Source: Lumbricus rubellus (Eukaryota > Annelida > Clitellata > Crassiclitellata > Lumbricidae). From it: 64,000 bases of DNA. Location: positions 27,029,301 to 27,093,300 of the forward strand of contig OX243815.1 in assembly GCA_945859605.1 (NCBI GenBank), read 5' to 3'. A program made the position numbers and the translations under genes. Positions 1 to 32,123 of this stretch are shown here, piece by piece; positions within the stretch are counted from its first letter, which is position 1, and the number at the start of each line of letters is the position of its first letter. A model generated the notes under the pieces. That model was not told the origin of the DNA, did no database searches, and saw only the letters and a program-made list of their open reading frames with translations.

Positions 1-20
1 CTGACACTGAATACAGAGGT

Positions 21-66
<46 letters not shown>

Positions 67-511
67 ATGATCATTATAATAGTGGTGACAGGTGTCAGCG
101 ACTGTGGTGATAGTGACTGTGGTGGCAGTGATATATGTCAAAGCATCAATTTATTCAGTTAGATTTGTTGTGTTTATTATTCATACATTACATATCTAGT
201 CTACATTTACTCGATTTCTGAGTAGGCATATAAATGGACATCAGCAGGCTAGGCTACAATATATTATATGCTCTTGTGGTGGAACTGAGCTATGAATATC
301 CACTCAAAATGGGCTCATGTACCCAGGCTTTATTTTGGGAGCGGATGCCTTGTTTAGATATTTTGTGGTTTTACTTTGTATTAAAATCTCATTGGTTTAT
401 GATAACCAAGAATATAGAGAGGAAACTTGTGATTGTAGTGTGTCTGGTTTCTGCTTTCAATAAAAAAATTGCCAAGACTTTCTTTTCGTTAATGAGATGT
501 CGATTTTTCAG

Positions 512-3483
512 ATGCACCGCAGAGTTTTACATGACGATTCGTTGGGAGTGTCTGAGCCGCTGAGCGAACCCGGCCTGGATGGAAAGGGTCTCATTGTTAG
601 AGGTCAGAGTCATTCCTCCTCCTACTTACAACAAATTAGGAAGTCGTCAAACTCTGGATTTCAAATGTTTATTGTGCTCTTTAATCTTTGAATTCACTGT
701 ATTACTTTCAAAATACTTTTTGCTGATCTTGAAATCAGACGAGGTTCATTTAAATGTTTGTTTCGCATGGATGAAAGTCGCTCTGGGAGAGACCAAGCAT
801 ATTTTTAAGTTGAAAAGTCCAGATCTGTGAATAGCAAATAATTAGTGTTGCCATAAAAAGTTTCTCATATGATCATATGTAAAATGCACTATATTCATCG
901 CACCGATATACTGCATTATGTGCATACATACACCTCCACATATACAATATACATGTCATATAATGTATATTCATATTCATTGTGAATTAGGGTGATTGTC
1001 AAAGTGTACGGTAATTAGCATGTTGGACTGGCAACCTGAGGATTAGGAATAGGTCTTGATCATATTTAGGTGGTGGTGCGGTGGCGCATTGGATAACACA
1101 CTGACATGGAGAGCGAGAGGAACTGAGATTGAATTCTGAAACTTCCAGTAGGTTAGACATGCTTTGTTTGCTGTTATTAGTGCTGATTATTGCAGACTGT
1201 CTGTTCTGATAGTAGTTAAGATTTATGTATTCTGTCATCTGCATTCTTGTGAATTAGGAAAGTATTACGTCATTCTGGATACAATCGATGGCTCAGTTCG
1301 TCAGCATCGTGATTTGGCGCAGAGGGTCTACTTGGCGCCCTCTGTCAGCTACGTTCAGACGGATCTTACGCCTGATGCATACAGCAAGAGCTACAAGACT
1401 ACGGTTCGTCTTAGTGTTTGAATGTTTGCACTGCTGAAGCGTTTGTCCCATCTTATGTTTCGACCTTTCTTACGTGTGTTTGCCACTCTATTTGGTATGT
1501 CATTGTATTTATTCTGAACTCTTCACCTGTACAGTTTAAATACAGGTATACTTCTCTCTAGTTGCATCATTTGTAACTTATGTGTTCTTCAGCAACTGGG
1601 CCTCTGTCTTGTTTTGGTGGTGCCAGTCCCAAACCTGGATGAAGTCATAGGAGGAGGGCAACATTATTAATCATAGTTAAACATTGTTGCAGGCAGATTA
1701 GGGACTGGTCATCACTTTGAATAGGAATTACCTAAGGGTATGTCGCATAAATTTTCTGTTCTAATAAGTACACGGTAATCTACTATTAATACTGCCAAAA
1801 AATGCTGAATGTGATACAGAACAAAAAAAGATAATTTCAAGTGCACATAACTTAAACTTATAATTACTGACAGCACATTTCCTTCACTGTTACCAAAAAT
1901 TAATGGACATGAGTAAAGAGTGAATTAATTATAGCACCCCTTCATTACCACGATTCTCAATAACCTTCCTAATAATTTCAGATAGTGCAACCAGAGTTGT
2001 CTGCACAGAGCCTTCCTCTGAAGCTTGATAGGACATCTCAAATTTAGAAATCCAATTTCCTATATGATAATGAAGTATCATATTTTCTTATATTTCATAT
2101 TTTCATATTTTGCATATTTTACATTTCCTATATTATGGCTGCCTCATTTTCTGTGTCCGGTCAAAACAGTGGTCGGGATTGAAGAGGAGTCTGCCTGAAA
2201 ACGTGCACCTGCTGACCCTGGAGCAGTGGCATTCCGGAAGACTCCTTCTTCGCCTGGAGCACTTCTATCAGAAGAACGAAGACAAGGAATTGTCAAAGGT
2301 TGCTCAAGTCAGCCTCAAGGTATGCTGGCACAGTCTTCCTCCCGCTTTGCGAGTGGCTGGCTCAGTTTGACTTTCAATATTCAATTGCATTTATTAGGAA
2401 TATTTTCATCATAATAATATCTCATTAATTAATTGATAACGTTATTACGGTAATAATTTCTATAGCACTGCTCACACTATATAGCATCTACTCTAACTTT
2501 TGTTGTTGCTACAACTAAGCATGGCGTGGTTTAAGAGTGGCTTACTTTGTATATTGTAGGATCTCTTTGTTCCATTTACGGTTGTGTCTGTGGAAGAACA
2601 AACCCTTGGAGCCAATCAGGCTCTGTCAAAGGCAAACAGACTGCAGTGGAATGTGCAAGATTACGGTCGCACCACACGCGGTCAGTAGTACTTTATTCAT
2701 TGCTTCTCGGGTGTCTTTTTGTAATTCATCTAGGGTTTGTATTGTTTTGAAGTCTAGGAGATTTCCTATCCGGACTTTTTCCTACCCTGGACTTCCCACC
2801 CCATCATCTCTCCTCTCACTTTCCCCTCCTCAGGATAAATTCACCTTACTTTTTTACTTTTCCTCCACCATCTCACAGGGTAGATCTTCATTTAATTTGA
2901 CCTTGCTTTGCACTCACTTAATTAAATAAATCAGGCCTAAATGTCTTGTAACTTTCCACCCTCAAACATCAAAGTACTATTGAAGTCTGTACAGATATAA
3001 ATTGTTTACTTTTTTGGTACATTTATTACGGGGAGTTGTGCTATTGAAACGCCTGTGGAAAATGTCGAGGGAAAGTTCGGGGAGTCTGGATTTCATTGTT
3101 TTGATATTGAAGTGCTCTTAAATGGCTTTTAGTTCATACTGAAAAGTTTCATAAGATTACACCCTATCGGTATAACTTTACCTAAATATTAGGGTAATTG
3201 AAATTAAATGACTTGCTATTGGACAGAATGCTGGAATATTCTTGCAAGCCCACCGCAGAACCATGCTGCTTTAACCTGGCATCTGATAGGCTCACGCTAT
3301 CCTAAGATATCCTGAGGTGGAGTTTAGAGTAAGTTCACCAAACTAATGCAACTAGTGATGTTTTATTGTTCATGCTTTTTTTTAGAGATGAGTTCATTCG
3401 TGAAACCAGTTGACCCACAGACTCTAATTGTTGAACTGAAACCCATGCAGATTCGTACATTCCATGTGATCCTCCAGGAGTGA
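512..3483 (+). CDS. MAN2B1: Lysosomal alpha-mannosidase copy A, C-terminal exons (5' part outside window)
   Basis: Five exons are visible: 512-602, 1258-1403, 2170-2319, 2560-2680 and 3386-3483, ending at TGA 3481-3483. Each has AG before it and GT after it (except the stop exon), and phases agree. Their products start [60 protein letters not shown] and [11 protein letters not shown], matching the C-terminal beta domains of GH38 lysosomal alpha-mannosidases. These enzymes remove alpha-linked mannose from N-glycans in the lysosome; the catalytic half would lie left of the window. Exon sizes 91, 146, 150 and 121 are identical to those of exons 22-25 in the downstream gene, so this is a tandem paralogue. 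No frameshift or internal stop is seen. Bases 1-511 are intron. Confidence 0.93.
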
Positions 3484-4594
3484 AAGCATTTCTGCTCAAC
3501 AGAGAACTCGTGCTTGTGCCAGCTTTATTCATGTTGTCATTCATGCTTCAGACAATACAGGGCTTGATTTAATTACATATTGAACTTAGTTTGGAAGCAA
3601 CACTTTATCGTTAACTCATCAATAATCTTAATCTTGCCATTTACTCAGAAATGTAATTTTTGAATGAAATGTCGGTTTCTGTTATATCTAAAAGATTGTC
3701 TCCCAAATGATACTTATGTGATGTAGAATGATATTTAAGGTATCAGTTGAATTGTAGCAACAAAGCCATTGTTGTAATTGCCATTATCGTTGGTTTCATA
3801 TTTAACCATAAATACTGTATTGTGTAAACTTACTCAAAGTCTCCTCAGACTTGTGCAGAATGTGTGTACAAACGTTTGCGACGAGATCGCCTCAAAGTCT
3901 TTCTAATAGGTTTCCAAATGAGAAATATGAAACCTTTTAATGACTTTCGTATGAAACTATAAATTTGAGGATGTTATCTTTTGATTTTTTTATATTGATT
4001 TCTGAGAATACAGAATCAAAAACTGTATCAACTGTCGTTTGTTCTGTTGCCAATGCATTGATTTGTGTGCTGCATGATGATGCTATTGCTGAGTATAATG
4101 ATGATGATTGTGTTGAATAGGGTGAAGATAATATTTGGTAAATTGGTAGTAAAGGGTTTGATGTTTATAATCTTAAATTTCTGAAAGCGTAAACATTATA
4201 CAGAAAATGTCTTCTCAGCAGTCCATTTCAGTGCCCAGTTTTATCATGACCATTTGGCGTTCCACAAAAGTGTATTTGGATAATTTGGCAACACCAAATT
4301 CTCAGGCCAACTGACGGAACTGAACATGCCGCATGCCTCAAATCAAATTAGGGCTTCAAATTGTCCCGGATTCACCAGGACAGTCTCGGAATTGGCCCTG
4401 TGTCCTGGATTAACTCCGAATTGTGCTAGAACTTGCTGTAAATATCCACTTCAACCAAATTTAATGTTTTTGGACGTGCTTTATGGATCGTCCCTAAATT
4501 TGAACAGTGGACAGCAAATTATAATTACTGTCATGCAGGGGTCACTGGTCGTAGAATAAGGTGATGATTAGGATGGCTAGGTTATATCTTACTC

Positions 4595-4600
4595 AATAAA
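4595..4600 (+). terminator. Candidate poly(A) signal AATAAA for copy A
   Basis: An AATAAA hexamer follows copy A by about 1.1 kb and precedes the copy B promoter region. It is the first clear canonical signal I saw after the stop codon, but a variant signal could act earlier. Confidence 0.3.
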
Positions 4601-5212
4601 CCGTCTTTGTATTGACCGTAATTATTTACGACTAATATCCTACATTAGACTGATGCAACATTCGTTATACATGGTGGCTGTACATGTAGGCTACATGCAG
4701 GGATGTGGAGGGGTAGGCCTAAATTAGTAATGGCATATCTAATGACTTATAGGCCTATATGCGGGAACCAAAACGAGCAGCCCAAAATCAAATGGTTCCG
4801 CCTTTGTAACACTTCATCTTAATAAGTAAAGAGACTTTTTTGCCTTGCTCTACAGTGACTAGTACAGTCTACACTGTTTGCTGTCTATGAGGTTTAGATG
4901 ACGGCGATACATGATAGGCCTATAACGCAGCAATCTATATAAATAAAAATGAAACTTTCCAATAGTTAATGTTACAATCACGCCGAAACTTACGCAGCGA
5001 TTGTTGTGAAAATTTACCAAAACCTTCCATTCCAATAACACCGTGTCTTTAGATTTCTTTTCCACGAAAAAACCCAATCTTTTCCACAAAAAGTGAACTT
5101 TGCAATCCGTTCGTCCGCCATTTACAAATTCAACACGTCCCACACGGCTGCCACATTTCACAAACGATGTCTCCAAACACAGCAGACTAAACATGAATGA
5201 TGTCGCGTCCTG

Positions 5213-5220
5213 TGACGTCA
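5213..5220. promoter_or_regulatory. Consensus CRE (TGACGTCA) upstream of copy B
   Basis: A perfect palindromic cAMP-response-element sequence lies about 590 bp before the copy B start codon and just before the GA-rich block. The match is direct; activity is inferred. Other TGACGTCA sites in the window sit inside repeats, so chance or repeat origin is possible. Confidence 0.35.
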
Positions 5221-5244
5221 TAAGCGATTCAAAATTTCACAAAG

Positions 5245-5450
5245 CGGCGTGACGGAGGAAAGGAGCGGAGGGAGCGGGACGAAGACGGTGGGAAGGGAGC
5301 AGAGGGGGAGGGGAGGTCGAGGGGAAGGGGAGTGGAGGGGCGGGGAGGGAGGCCTTTCCCCAAAGCGGCCTTCACGGCGTGACGGAGGAAAGGAGCGGAG
5401 GGAGCGGGACGAAGACGGTGGGGAGGGGGAGGGGAGCCTCTTTTCAGCCA
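5245..5450 (+). repeat. GA-rich block with a duplicated 48-bp segment
   Basis: The + strand is almost pure G and A over about 200 bp with many GGG/GGGG runs. A 48-bp segment starting CGGCGTGACGGAGG occurs at 5245-5292 and again at 5375-5422, offset by 130 bp. It lies 360-565 bp before the copy B ATG, where a promoter is expected. A polypurine tract of this kind can form triplex or G-quadruplex structures. Confidence 0.75.
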
Positions 5451-5809
5451 CAGCAACGCGTGGCCGGGTTCAGCTAGTAGGCCTAGGCTATAAATGTAGA
5501 CTTTAAATTTTAAGCCCTCTGATTAGGCACCTTAGACGCCTAACGCGTAGGCCTAGTCTGTATCTAATTTAGATTCAGCGTATGACTGCGGGTACTTGAG
5601 GAAGCTTTTCTTTAATAAAATCTGCTTATCTACGACTAAGGAACGCCTCCGATTTGAGTGAGCAAATGACTTCTACTTGTCAGCTGCTCCTTGTGGTTTT
5701 ATCTTCGTTTATCTTTTAAAAAGGTGGGCGTCACTGGTGCGTGGAGTAGTAATTAACGATCAACTCTAACATTTACTGCATTGGCAATCACATTCAGTAT
5801 CGCTAGGAG

Positions 5810-25375
<19,566 letters not shown>

Positions 25376-26048
25376 GCTTGAAACCAATGCAAAGACAGCT
25401 AAACAATTCAAACGTGGCTCCGAATTTAGTTTTTCACATACATTTCGATAGTTGAATGCATTATGCATAGATGTAAAGTATTTAAGACTCCAGGCTGGAA
25501 TGCATTTAATGCGTAATTTGCACAGACTAAATAGCTTCGACTTTTAAATGTAGATTTAGTCAAAATGGATCTTGGTGTCTGTTTGCACAAAGTTCTCTAG
25601 ACTTTACTTACTTTTGAATCAGATGTACAATTACAGGTATTAGCGTGATTGTTCTATCTTTGCTTTGAATTGAATTTCCTATAATAAGTGTAATAAGGTA
25701 AGTATGACCATACCCTTACTAAGGGATAACTAGAAGAAACCATTTCGTCTATCCCAGGCCAACATCCGAAGTAAATATTCCCAGACACAAAAACAATCTT
25801 GGCCCGCATGCCATTACATCCAGTTCGCCAAGTTTAGGGAGATTGGGAGCGGATTTGATACATAGGTCACGTAAGCATGAAAAATTATGTTTTTCATACC
25901 CCTTCCCCCGTTACCCCTCTCCATACGTACTTACAACTAGTAAAATGGTGAGAATAACACAAGAAACCCATTGGACTACATTTATTTCAATTTTAAGTGA
26001 TATATTGGGGGCAAGATGGACCTCTGCAATCAATCATGTCCCTCGCAT

Positions 26049-26049
<1 letters not shown>

Positions 26050-26080
<31 letters not shown>

Positions 26081-26124
26081 TTTTTTTTTTTTTTTTTTTT
26101 TTATAATTATACACATTTATTTAC

Positions 26125-26173
<49 letters not shown>

Positions 26174-26175
26174 GT
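26050..26175 (+). repeat. (TTA)n - poly(T) - (TTA)n composite microsatellite
   Basis: Two TTA/ATT arrays flank a run of more than 20 T residues. Confidence 0.95.
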
Positions 26176-27335
26176 AATAAACAGTAATTATTAAATTAAT
26201 AATAATAATTAACAAACATTTTAAATGGAACGAAAATAGTCAAACAGCACAAAGACTTTATTTCAGAATAGTCTCCGGAGGCGAATTTATTCTGGAACAG
26301 ATCCGCCGGGGCCCGGAGAGAGTACGTCTGTTTCAAAATAAAGTCTCCGTTGGGGGACTTTTCGGGGGAGACTCTGTCACGCGACACCGGCTTTAGGTAA
26401 AATGGCGCCCTATAGGCAAAGCATGCATTTGGCGCCATAGACAAAGCATAGGCCTACACTTTGCGCCCTCAGATCCACACTCAAATTCCAAGATCAATTG
26501 ACACACAGGTCGGGCCGCTGAGGGGTTCATGAATATGCGTGAATCGGAGTGAGGCGCCGTGACGTCACGGGACCTCACGACCAGCGTTGATGGCATTTGA
26601 CAGATATGTTTGGGTAAACGGACATTGAAACTATAGGGTTAGGCTCTAGATTAATCCACACATTCAAGGGACCTTGCAATGGGTTAGGCTATCTAATAAC
26701 ATAAAATAAGAATGTCTATCGGAATATGCCAAAGAAATTTAAGCGGGAGGGCAACGGCCTTTGTTGACATAAGCTGTATATGTCAAATTCTAGATAGAAT
26801 GTCTAAGTTCCTCATAGCTTCGTACATTGTAAACATAATTCTGGATGTCAACTACATTAATAAGTCTTAAATGCCACCTTGAGTGACACTAACACATCGT
26901 ACCGTCAGAAATGATTAACTGGATGACACTAACAAATCTAAGTGTTTAGATCTCAGTGAGATTGGCAGGTCTTTACTGTAATAGCATTATCAAGTCGAGG
27001 CAGAAAGGAAAAACAGGACAATGAAACTTCATGACTTAAATCCAGTAAAAGTATAATTGCACAGAGAGACTCGTAAACTTAGTGGCTTATCGGTTTCTCT
27101 ACAGTTATGAATGTCTATCCTCACAGTCACTGCTATACATGAATTGAGCAAATGAAGCAAGTTGAAAAAGTTGCATCATAATACTACACCAGATCTGTTC
27201 TATCACGTTATTTAATGTGCAACTGCAAATCTTAAATGTAGGACATATTCCCCCCAACATTTACCCCCGGACGTTTCCCCCCGATTTTGACTAGGACAGT
27301 TGCCGCTCCCCCCGGACAATATCCCCCTCTGTACA

Positions 27336-27465
27336 CATGCATACATACATACATACATACAAACATACGTGCATAAATACATTCATACATGCATACATAC
27401 ATACATACATACAAACATACGTGCATAAATACATTCATACATGCATACATACATACATACATACA
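27336..27465 (+). repeat. CATA tetranucleotide array with an internal duplication
   Basis: CATACATA arrays are interrupted twice by the same stretch containing AAACATACGTGCATAAATAC, so the array has itself been duplicated. Confidence 0.9.
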
Positions 27466-27688
27466 TTTGTTTGTATGAGCACTTGTTATAGCGCCTCTTC
27501 CAGCTCTCAGCCGCTACTCAGAGGCGCTTCCGACTACAGCGCGGACACTGCATCAGAGTTTCACGCCGAAGTGCTGAGCAATTGTGAGTGAAGGACTTGC
27601 CCAAGGTCCTTACGCGGCGAGGTGGATTCGAACCTCGAACCTTCCGGTTTCAAGGCAACGACGCCACCACTACACCACCGCGCCCCAC
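27466..27688 (-). mobile_element. tRNA-derived SINE inside the CATA array
   Basis: Read on the - strand: GGTGGTGTAGTGG A-box-like head, a GGTTCGAATCC B box, then body and a GCTATAACAAGTGC tail, as in the copy at 19.7 kb. CATA repeats lie on both sides. Confidence 0.8.
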
Positions 27689-28100
27689 ATACATACATAC
27701 ATACATACATACATACATACATACATACATACATACATACATACATGCATACATACACATACATACACATACATACATACATACATATATACATACATAC
27801 ATACATACAAACATACATACAGACGTGTGTATATGTTATGTATGTATGTATGTATGTATGTATGTGTATGTATGTGTATGTATGTGTATGTATGTATGTA
27901 TGTATGTATGTATGTATGTATGTATGTATGTATGTATGTATGTATGTATGTATGTATGTATGTATGTATGTATGTATGTATGTATGTATGTATGTATGTA
28001 TGTATGTATGTATGTATGTATGTATGTATGTATGTATGTATGTATGTATGTATGTATGTATGTATGTATGTATGTATGTATGTATGTATGCATGAATGCA
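27689..28100. repeat. Long CATA then GTAT array with opposite orientation halves
   Basis: CATA repeats (to about 27820) change, after a short unique stretch (ACGTGTGTATATGTTATG), into about 260 bp of TATG repeats. The two halves are complementary and can fold back. Confidence 0.95.
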
Positions 28101-29305
28101 TGCATGCATATAATATATGATTTATTTCTTGTCAACGCATTCGCTACACTGAATAAACTGCATGTGGGCTGCATGAGTCCGATCGTGAGGTCCCGTGACG
28201 TCAGAACTACCCTACCCCGAGTTAATGAGCCGCTCGGTACAAGTCAGCGGGCCAACCTGTGTATTCTAAGAACCTTGCTCAAATTCAATTGTTCATCCCA
28301 CGTTAGAATCCAAAGATGGACTAGCCAGAGCCTCTATAGTATATACACTCAGCTGAGTATTTTATATTTTTAGTTTTATTAGTAGGCCTACACTGATCGA
28401 AGGCTGGATAAAATTCAATTTCGTGCAAAATGGCTAAAAGTTAAAAAAGGCTAGAAACATAAATTTTTGTACAAATGACTTCCCCTCACTAAAATTTTAT
28501 CGTCTTATGTAATTAACTGCCTGCCTTGCCTGTGCCTAGGCCCTATAGCCAGCCCTGAGACTGAGTGTCGCGTAGTCTGAATCACTATAGGTTAGGCTAC
28601 CTGACGACTGGGTGCTAACATTGACAGATAAAGTTGTCCCGTAGGTATTTTTTTAATTCTAACTTCTGTCTTCTGTTTTTTTCTTACGACTTTGAGCACC
28701 CGATAACATTTGACGCTTATGGAATCGAGTTTGATATTTAATTTTTTAAGATCAAAAGATTCACACCAGACACAATTCAGTTAGCATATAATTTTATAAT
28801 CAGAACTGTGGGAAAATGGCAGGAGCGTGTGGAATAGGCCATTGCATTTTTGCATGGGTGAAAATTTTTGTTAAAATGTTTATGATGCACCCCTCCTATA
28901 TTGTTTCTAATGGCAAAATATGTATGTACACCAAATTTGAGAAAATTTCATGATGTTTTGACCCCCGCCCAACACGATTAACTGATTCAGTTAACAAATC
29001 TTCGTTTTCCTACATTATGATCATGACAAAAATCTTTGTAATTCAACAGTTTATTAAACAGAAAAGACAAACTACATAATAGATAGTAGGCTAACTAACA
29101 AGTTTGGTAATAGTGCGTACACAATACACATAACCCAATAATGTAAAATCACTTTACTGGGTTTTAAGGTTTTTGTGGAAGAGAAGGTTAATTGCTTTAA
29201 TGTCTCTTTTTGAAAGTTGGGAATTTCGTTGCATTGATATTCGACCATTTGCAATAAAACCGTCTTCGTATTTTATCATTGGTTACACTAGTTGAAAAGT
29301 CTTGG

Positions 29306-29738
29306 CATGGGCGGAGACTTGGGAGGAGACTTGGACGGGGGGGGGGTGGACGAACGAGTGGCGCCGAAGGAAGGACGCAAAATTTTGGGCTGACGAATGG
29401 CTGAGCCGCCGACGAAATTTTCCATTTTTGCAGACCAAAATTTCTTACGACTTTTTTTGTAATCCGGCCGACCATTTTCCCGTCAAAAAAGTTGATGACC
29501 TTTTTTAGTCATCCGGCCGAAATCTCCAAGAAAAATACCCATTTTCCCCGTAAAAAGTTGATGACCTTTTTAGCCATTTATGTGCCAGTGTATATTTATT
29601 ATGTAGTGTGTCTTCGTGAAATGTCCATGCCCCAACACTCAACAATGGGGCGGGGGACAAATGCATGGGCCGTCCCCACAACACATTCATTGAGGAGACC
29701 GTCCCCCTCCCCTGTTCCCGCCTAAGTCTCCGCCCATG
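29306..29738. mobile_element. hAT-type MITE, CATGGGCGGAGACTT family
   Basis: Ends CATGGGCGGAGACTT and AAGTCTCCGCCCATG. Flanks AGTCTTGG and GGTCTTGG match at 7 of 8 bases. The interior holds two copies of the module AAAAAGTTGATGACC. Confidence 0.85.
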
Positions 29739-29869
29739 GGTCTTGGACTAGTTTCACAGCTCATAACGACAGGTTATTCACCACTTTGACATGCCGCACA
29801 TAATATATGAATGAAATCATGGTTTGTTTTCCTTTCTTGGAGTGGGGGCCTAAAACTTGGGCTTCTGTT

Positions 29870-30130
29870 GGGGCGGAGACTTAGTCCAGATCGAGCGGCG
29901 CACAATTTTTTTCTCAGCCAAAAAGTTGATGACATTTTTAGTCATCATTTGAAGTTTCCTTCGTGAAAAGAGCCATTTTCACGAATATAATTATTATCGA
30001 GTCTGGGCCTTCTTGTGGGTGGGGGCTAAGTCCGGGAAAGATACCATTTTCATAGTTTAAAAAAACTGACTCTGGGCCTTCTGGGGAGGTCTTAGCTTCT
30101 CCCTAGCCCCTGATAAACGCCGCTCATCAA
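29870..30130. mobile_element. Degenerate relative of the CATGGGCGGAG MITE family
   Basis: Begins GGGGCGGAGACTTAG and ends near TGATAAACGCCGCTCAT. The interior has AAAAAGTTGATGAC and TCTGGGCCTTCT as in the copies at 22.3 and 38.5 kb. Ends are decayed. Confidence 0.55.
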
Positions 30131-31204
30131 TGGAGTTGGTGTTTTAAAAGGTAGAGCAAAAAATTACAATAATTTATTTCTACCATGTTGTCAATGTCCG
30201 TTTTGAACATAAAACTACTTTTGAGGTGGGCGGGGGTCAAAACTTGACCTACAGACCTGAAAATTTGCAGGGAAATATGTTTCAGTAATAGAAACAATAT
30301 GGCAGGGGTGCACATGGAACATTCGAAAAAATTATTTTTTGCAATGGCCTAGTGTGGAACTGTCAAACTGGATAGACTCCTGTCGTTCCCCCTGCATTTT
30401 TCAACCGAATTGTCCGCAGCATTAACTGTTAACACTTTGGAAACATGACTACCGGTAACTATAACATAATACACTATAGACTATAGATGTAGGCTAAGTA
30501 GGCCTACTATCGAAGGCGGTGACATTGAGGTATGAGGACCAGAGTCACGCACCGCTGAGCAATCGTGTTTCTATTACTAAATTGCTTCTCAGTGTTTTAG
30601 TTCGTCTGTAAACCAATGTAGGAGTTGCTACTTGACCACATGTCGGGCGTTTTGTCAAGAGAACTATTATAAGCCTATAGGCCTAGACCCCTGCACATTG
30701 TTCGACTGTCTTTATAAGATGCATGGACATCACAAAAGACTGCAAAACAGTCAAGACGTCTAGACTGAATAGGAGTTCTATGCACAATATTTTAGTCCGA
30801 TACTCGATCGGAAGATGATGATCGTACGTAGGCAGTAGGCTACATGTGACACACGCACTTTGTCTAAGCAAGCACTAGTCTTGTCAATCACTACATTATA
30901 CGGAGACGGTAGACCTATACGTGAAACGCGCGTGTTTTTTGCGCGCGTATTTGTGTGTGTGCGCGGGCGGGCGCGCGCGTGTGTGTTCGAGCGCGCGAGT
31001 GCGTGTGGCGATGTTTTTAGGTTCTGACCAATTAAGCCTCTTACGTCGAAATAATTTGCAGTAGAGTAGCGCAACTCAAAGCAGGACTTGTAGTTCCGTA
31101 GACCAGCAGAAGTCCGCACGCAATTAACTCAGTGTCAGCACGTACGTTCTACAAAGTTCACCCAGTATACATAGACCTACAATATTGTATAGGTCTATGC
31201 CCCA

Positions 31205-31587
31205 CAGGCCCGGCCCTAGGGCAAGGCGAACGAGGCAGCCGCCTTGGGCCCCGCGCTTTCAGAGGTCCCCGCTGCGAGTCGTATTTTGTCATTTTAATTA
31301 TTAACATTCATTATCAAAATGTCAGATGTTCAAATAATTTAATGAAACCTAGTTATTGCTTTCATGGTGAATTTTACTGTTAAGAGCCTGATTTCCATTT
31401 TGCCCCCATGGCAATTTGTCCAAGGGCCCATTTTATTTTGACTTGCCATATTTTCATAGGCCTGTGAAACATATGATAGGCCTACTCAAAATACCATTCT
31501 GTCAGAAAGTCCACTCCGCAAAACTTTGCTTTAGGACCCGCTCATCGCTTGCTGCCTTGGGCCCCGCAAACCCTAGGGCCTGGCCTG
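31205..31587. mobile_element. MITE with CAGGCCCGGCCCTAGGG ends
   Basis: The left end CAGGCCCGGCCCTAGGG and the reverse complement of the right end differ at one of 17 bases. No target duplication was recognised. GCCTTGGGCCCCGC recurs near both ends. Confidence 0.7.
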
Positions 31588-31760
31588 ACAATATAGGCTA
31601 GCAGTCTTGGTTAGAACGCTCGACTTGTAGCACAGAGAATATTGATTCAAGTTCCTCTGAAACAGTAGTCTGTTACTATTGGAAGCGTAAGACATAGAGG
31701 TCGATAAACAATTTTAATCTATAGACGTCTGGGGGGAGGTGTGGAAGTTCCCCCAGGATT

Positions 31761-32123
31761 CATGGGCGCCCGCACATAGGGGCAAGAAGGGGCAGTTGCC
31801 CCCCTGGAAAATTGAAACCTGTTTTTCGCACTACTACTTTTTGGTGTTTATAACAAATTTCTTCGCATTAGAGATTTTAAAAACCTACTTTTAACTAAGA
31901 CTTTTCGATTTTTTAAAGAAATTTCTTTGCAAAAAGAAACAATTCATATTTAAAAAAATTAAAGTGAAACTGAGAAATTTACAGCAAGAAGCCTATATGA
32001 AAATACTCGATCATGCGGGTTCTTAACTCTCTGCTTTGCATTTTTTACCTCTTGCTACAAATTTTTTAAATATTGACCGTCGTGTTTTGCCTCCTTCTGC
32101 AAAAATATCAGCGGGCACCCTTG
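31761..32123. mobile_element. hAT-type MITE, CATGGGCGCCCGC family, perfect 8-bp duplication
   Basis: Left end CATGGGCGCCCGC, right end GCGGGCACCCTTG. CCAGGATT flanks both sides (31753-31760 and 32124-32131). Length 363 bp. Confidence 0.9.

Larger units (their letters stand above)
3484..5809. other. Intergenic region between the two mannosidase copies
   Basis: About 2.3 kb separates the stop of copy A from the start of copy B. No coding exon is seen. The left part should hold the 3' UTR of copy A. The right part holds a consensus CRE, a duplicated GA-rich block and presumably the promoter and 5' UTR of copy B. TAGGCCTA palindromes begin to appear from about 4.7 kb. Confidence 0.6.
26480..28275. 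repeat. Inverted pair of divergent repeats around a CATA/GTAT block
   Basis: The reverse complement of about 26480-26600 and the + strand of about 28160-28275 share CGTGAGGTCCCGTGACGTCA, then a TCATGAACC/TAATGAGCC region, CAGCGG[GC]CC and ACCTGTGT. They could be long ends of one element or two insertions of one repeat in opposite directions. Confidence 0.5.
25376..28800. other. Gene-free region after copy B
   Basis: I see no coding exon here. The left part should contain the copy B 3' UTR. The rest holds a (TTA)n-(T)n block, inverted homologous segments at 26480-26600 and 28160-28275, C-rich motifs, a SINE, and long CATA/GTAT arrays. Long Ile-His-Thr-Tyr or Cys-Met-Tyr-Val open frames are microsatellite translations. 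Confidence 0.7.
28826..30358. mobile_element. Element with about 140-bp inverted ends, host of nested MITEs
   Basis: 28826-28975 and the reverse complement of about 30213-30358 share TAGGCCATTGCA, GCACCCCT, ATATTGTTTCTA and TTTTGACCCCCGCCCA in the same order. MITEs at 29306-29738 and about 29870-30130 lie between, which suggests later insertion into the interior. No coding capacity is seen. Confidence 0.6.

Noticed and set aside
5218..5506. Arg/Gly- and Pro/Ser-rich open frames on both strands near 5.2-5.5 kb
   Set aside because: They are produced by the GA-rich duplicated block; both strands are open because the block lacks stops.
27584..28373. Long open frames rich in His-Thr-Tyr-Ile or Cys-Met-Tyr-Val (also at 39.8-40.2, 40.4-40.7, 41.9-42.3 and 43.0-45.0 kb)
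   Set aside because: They are translations of CATA/GTAT and AC microsatellites, open in several frames on both strands.
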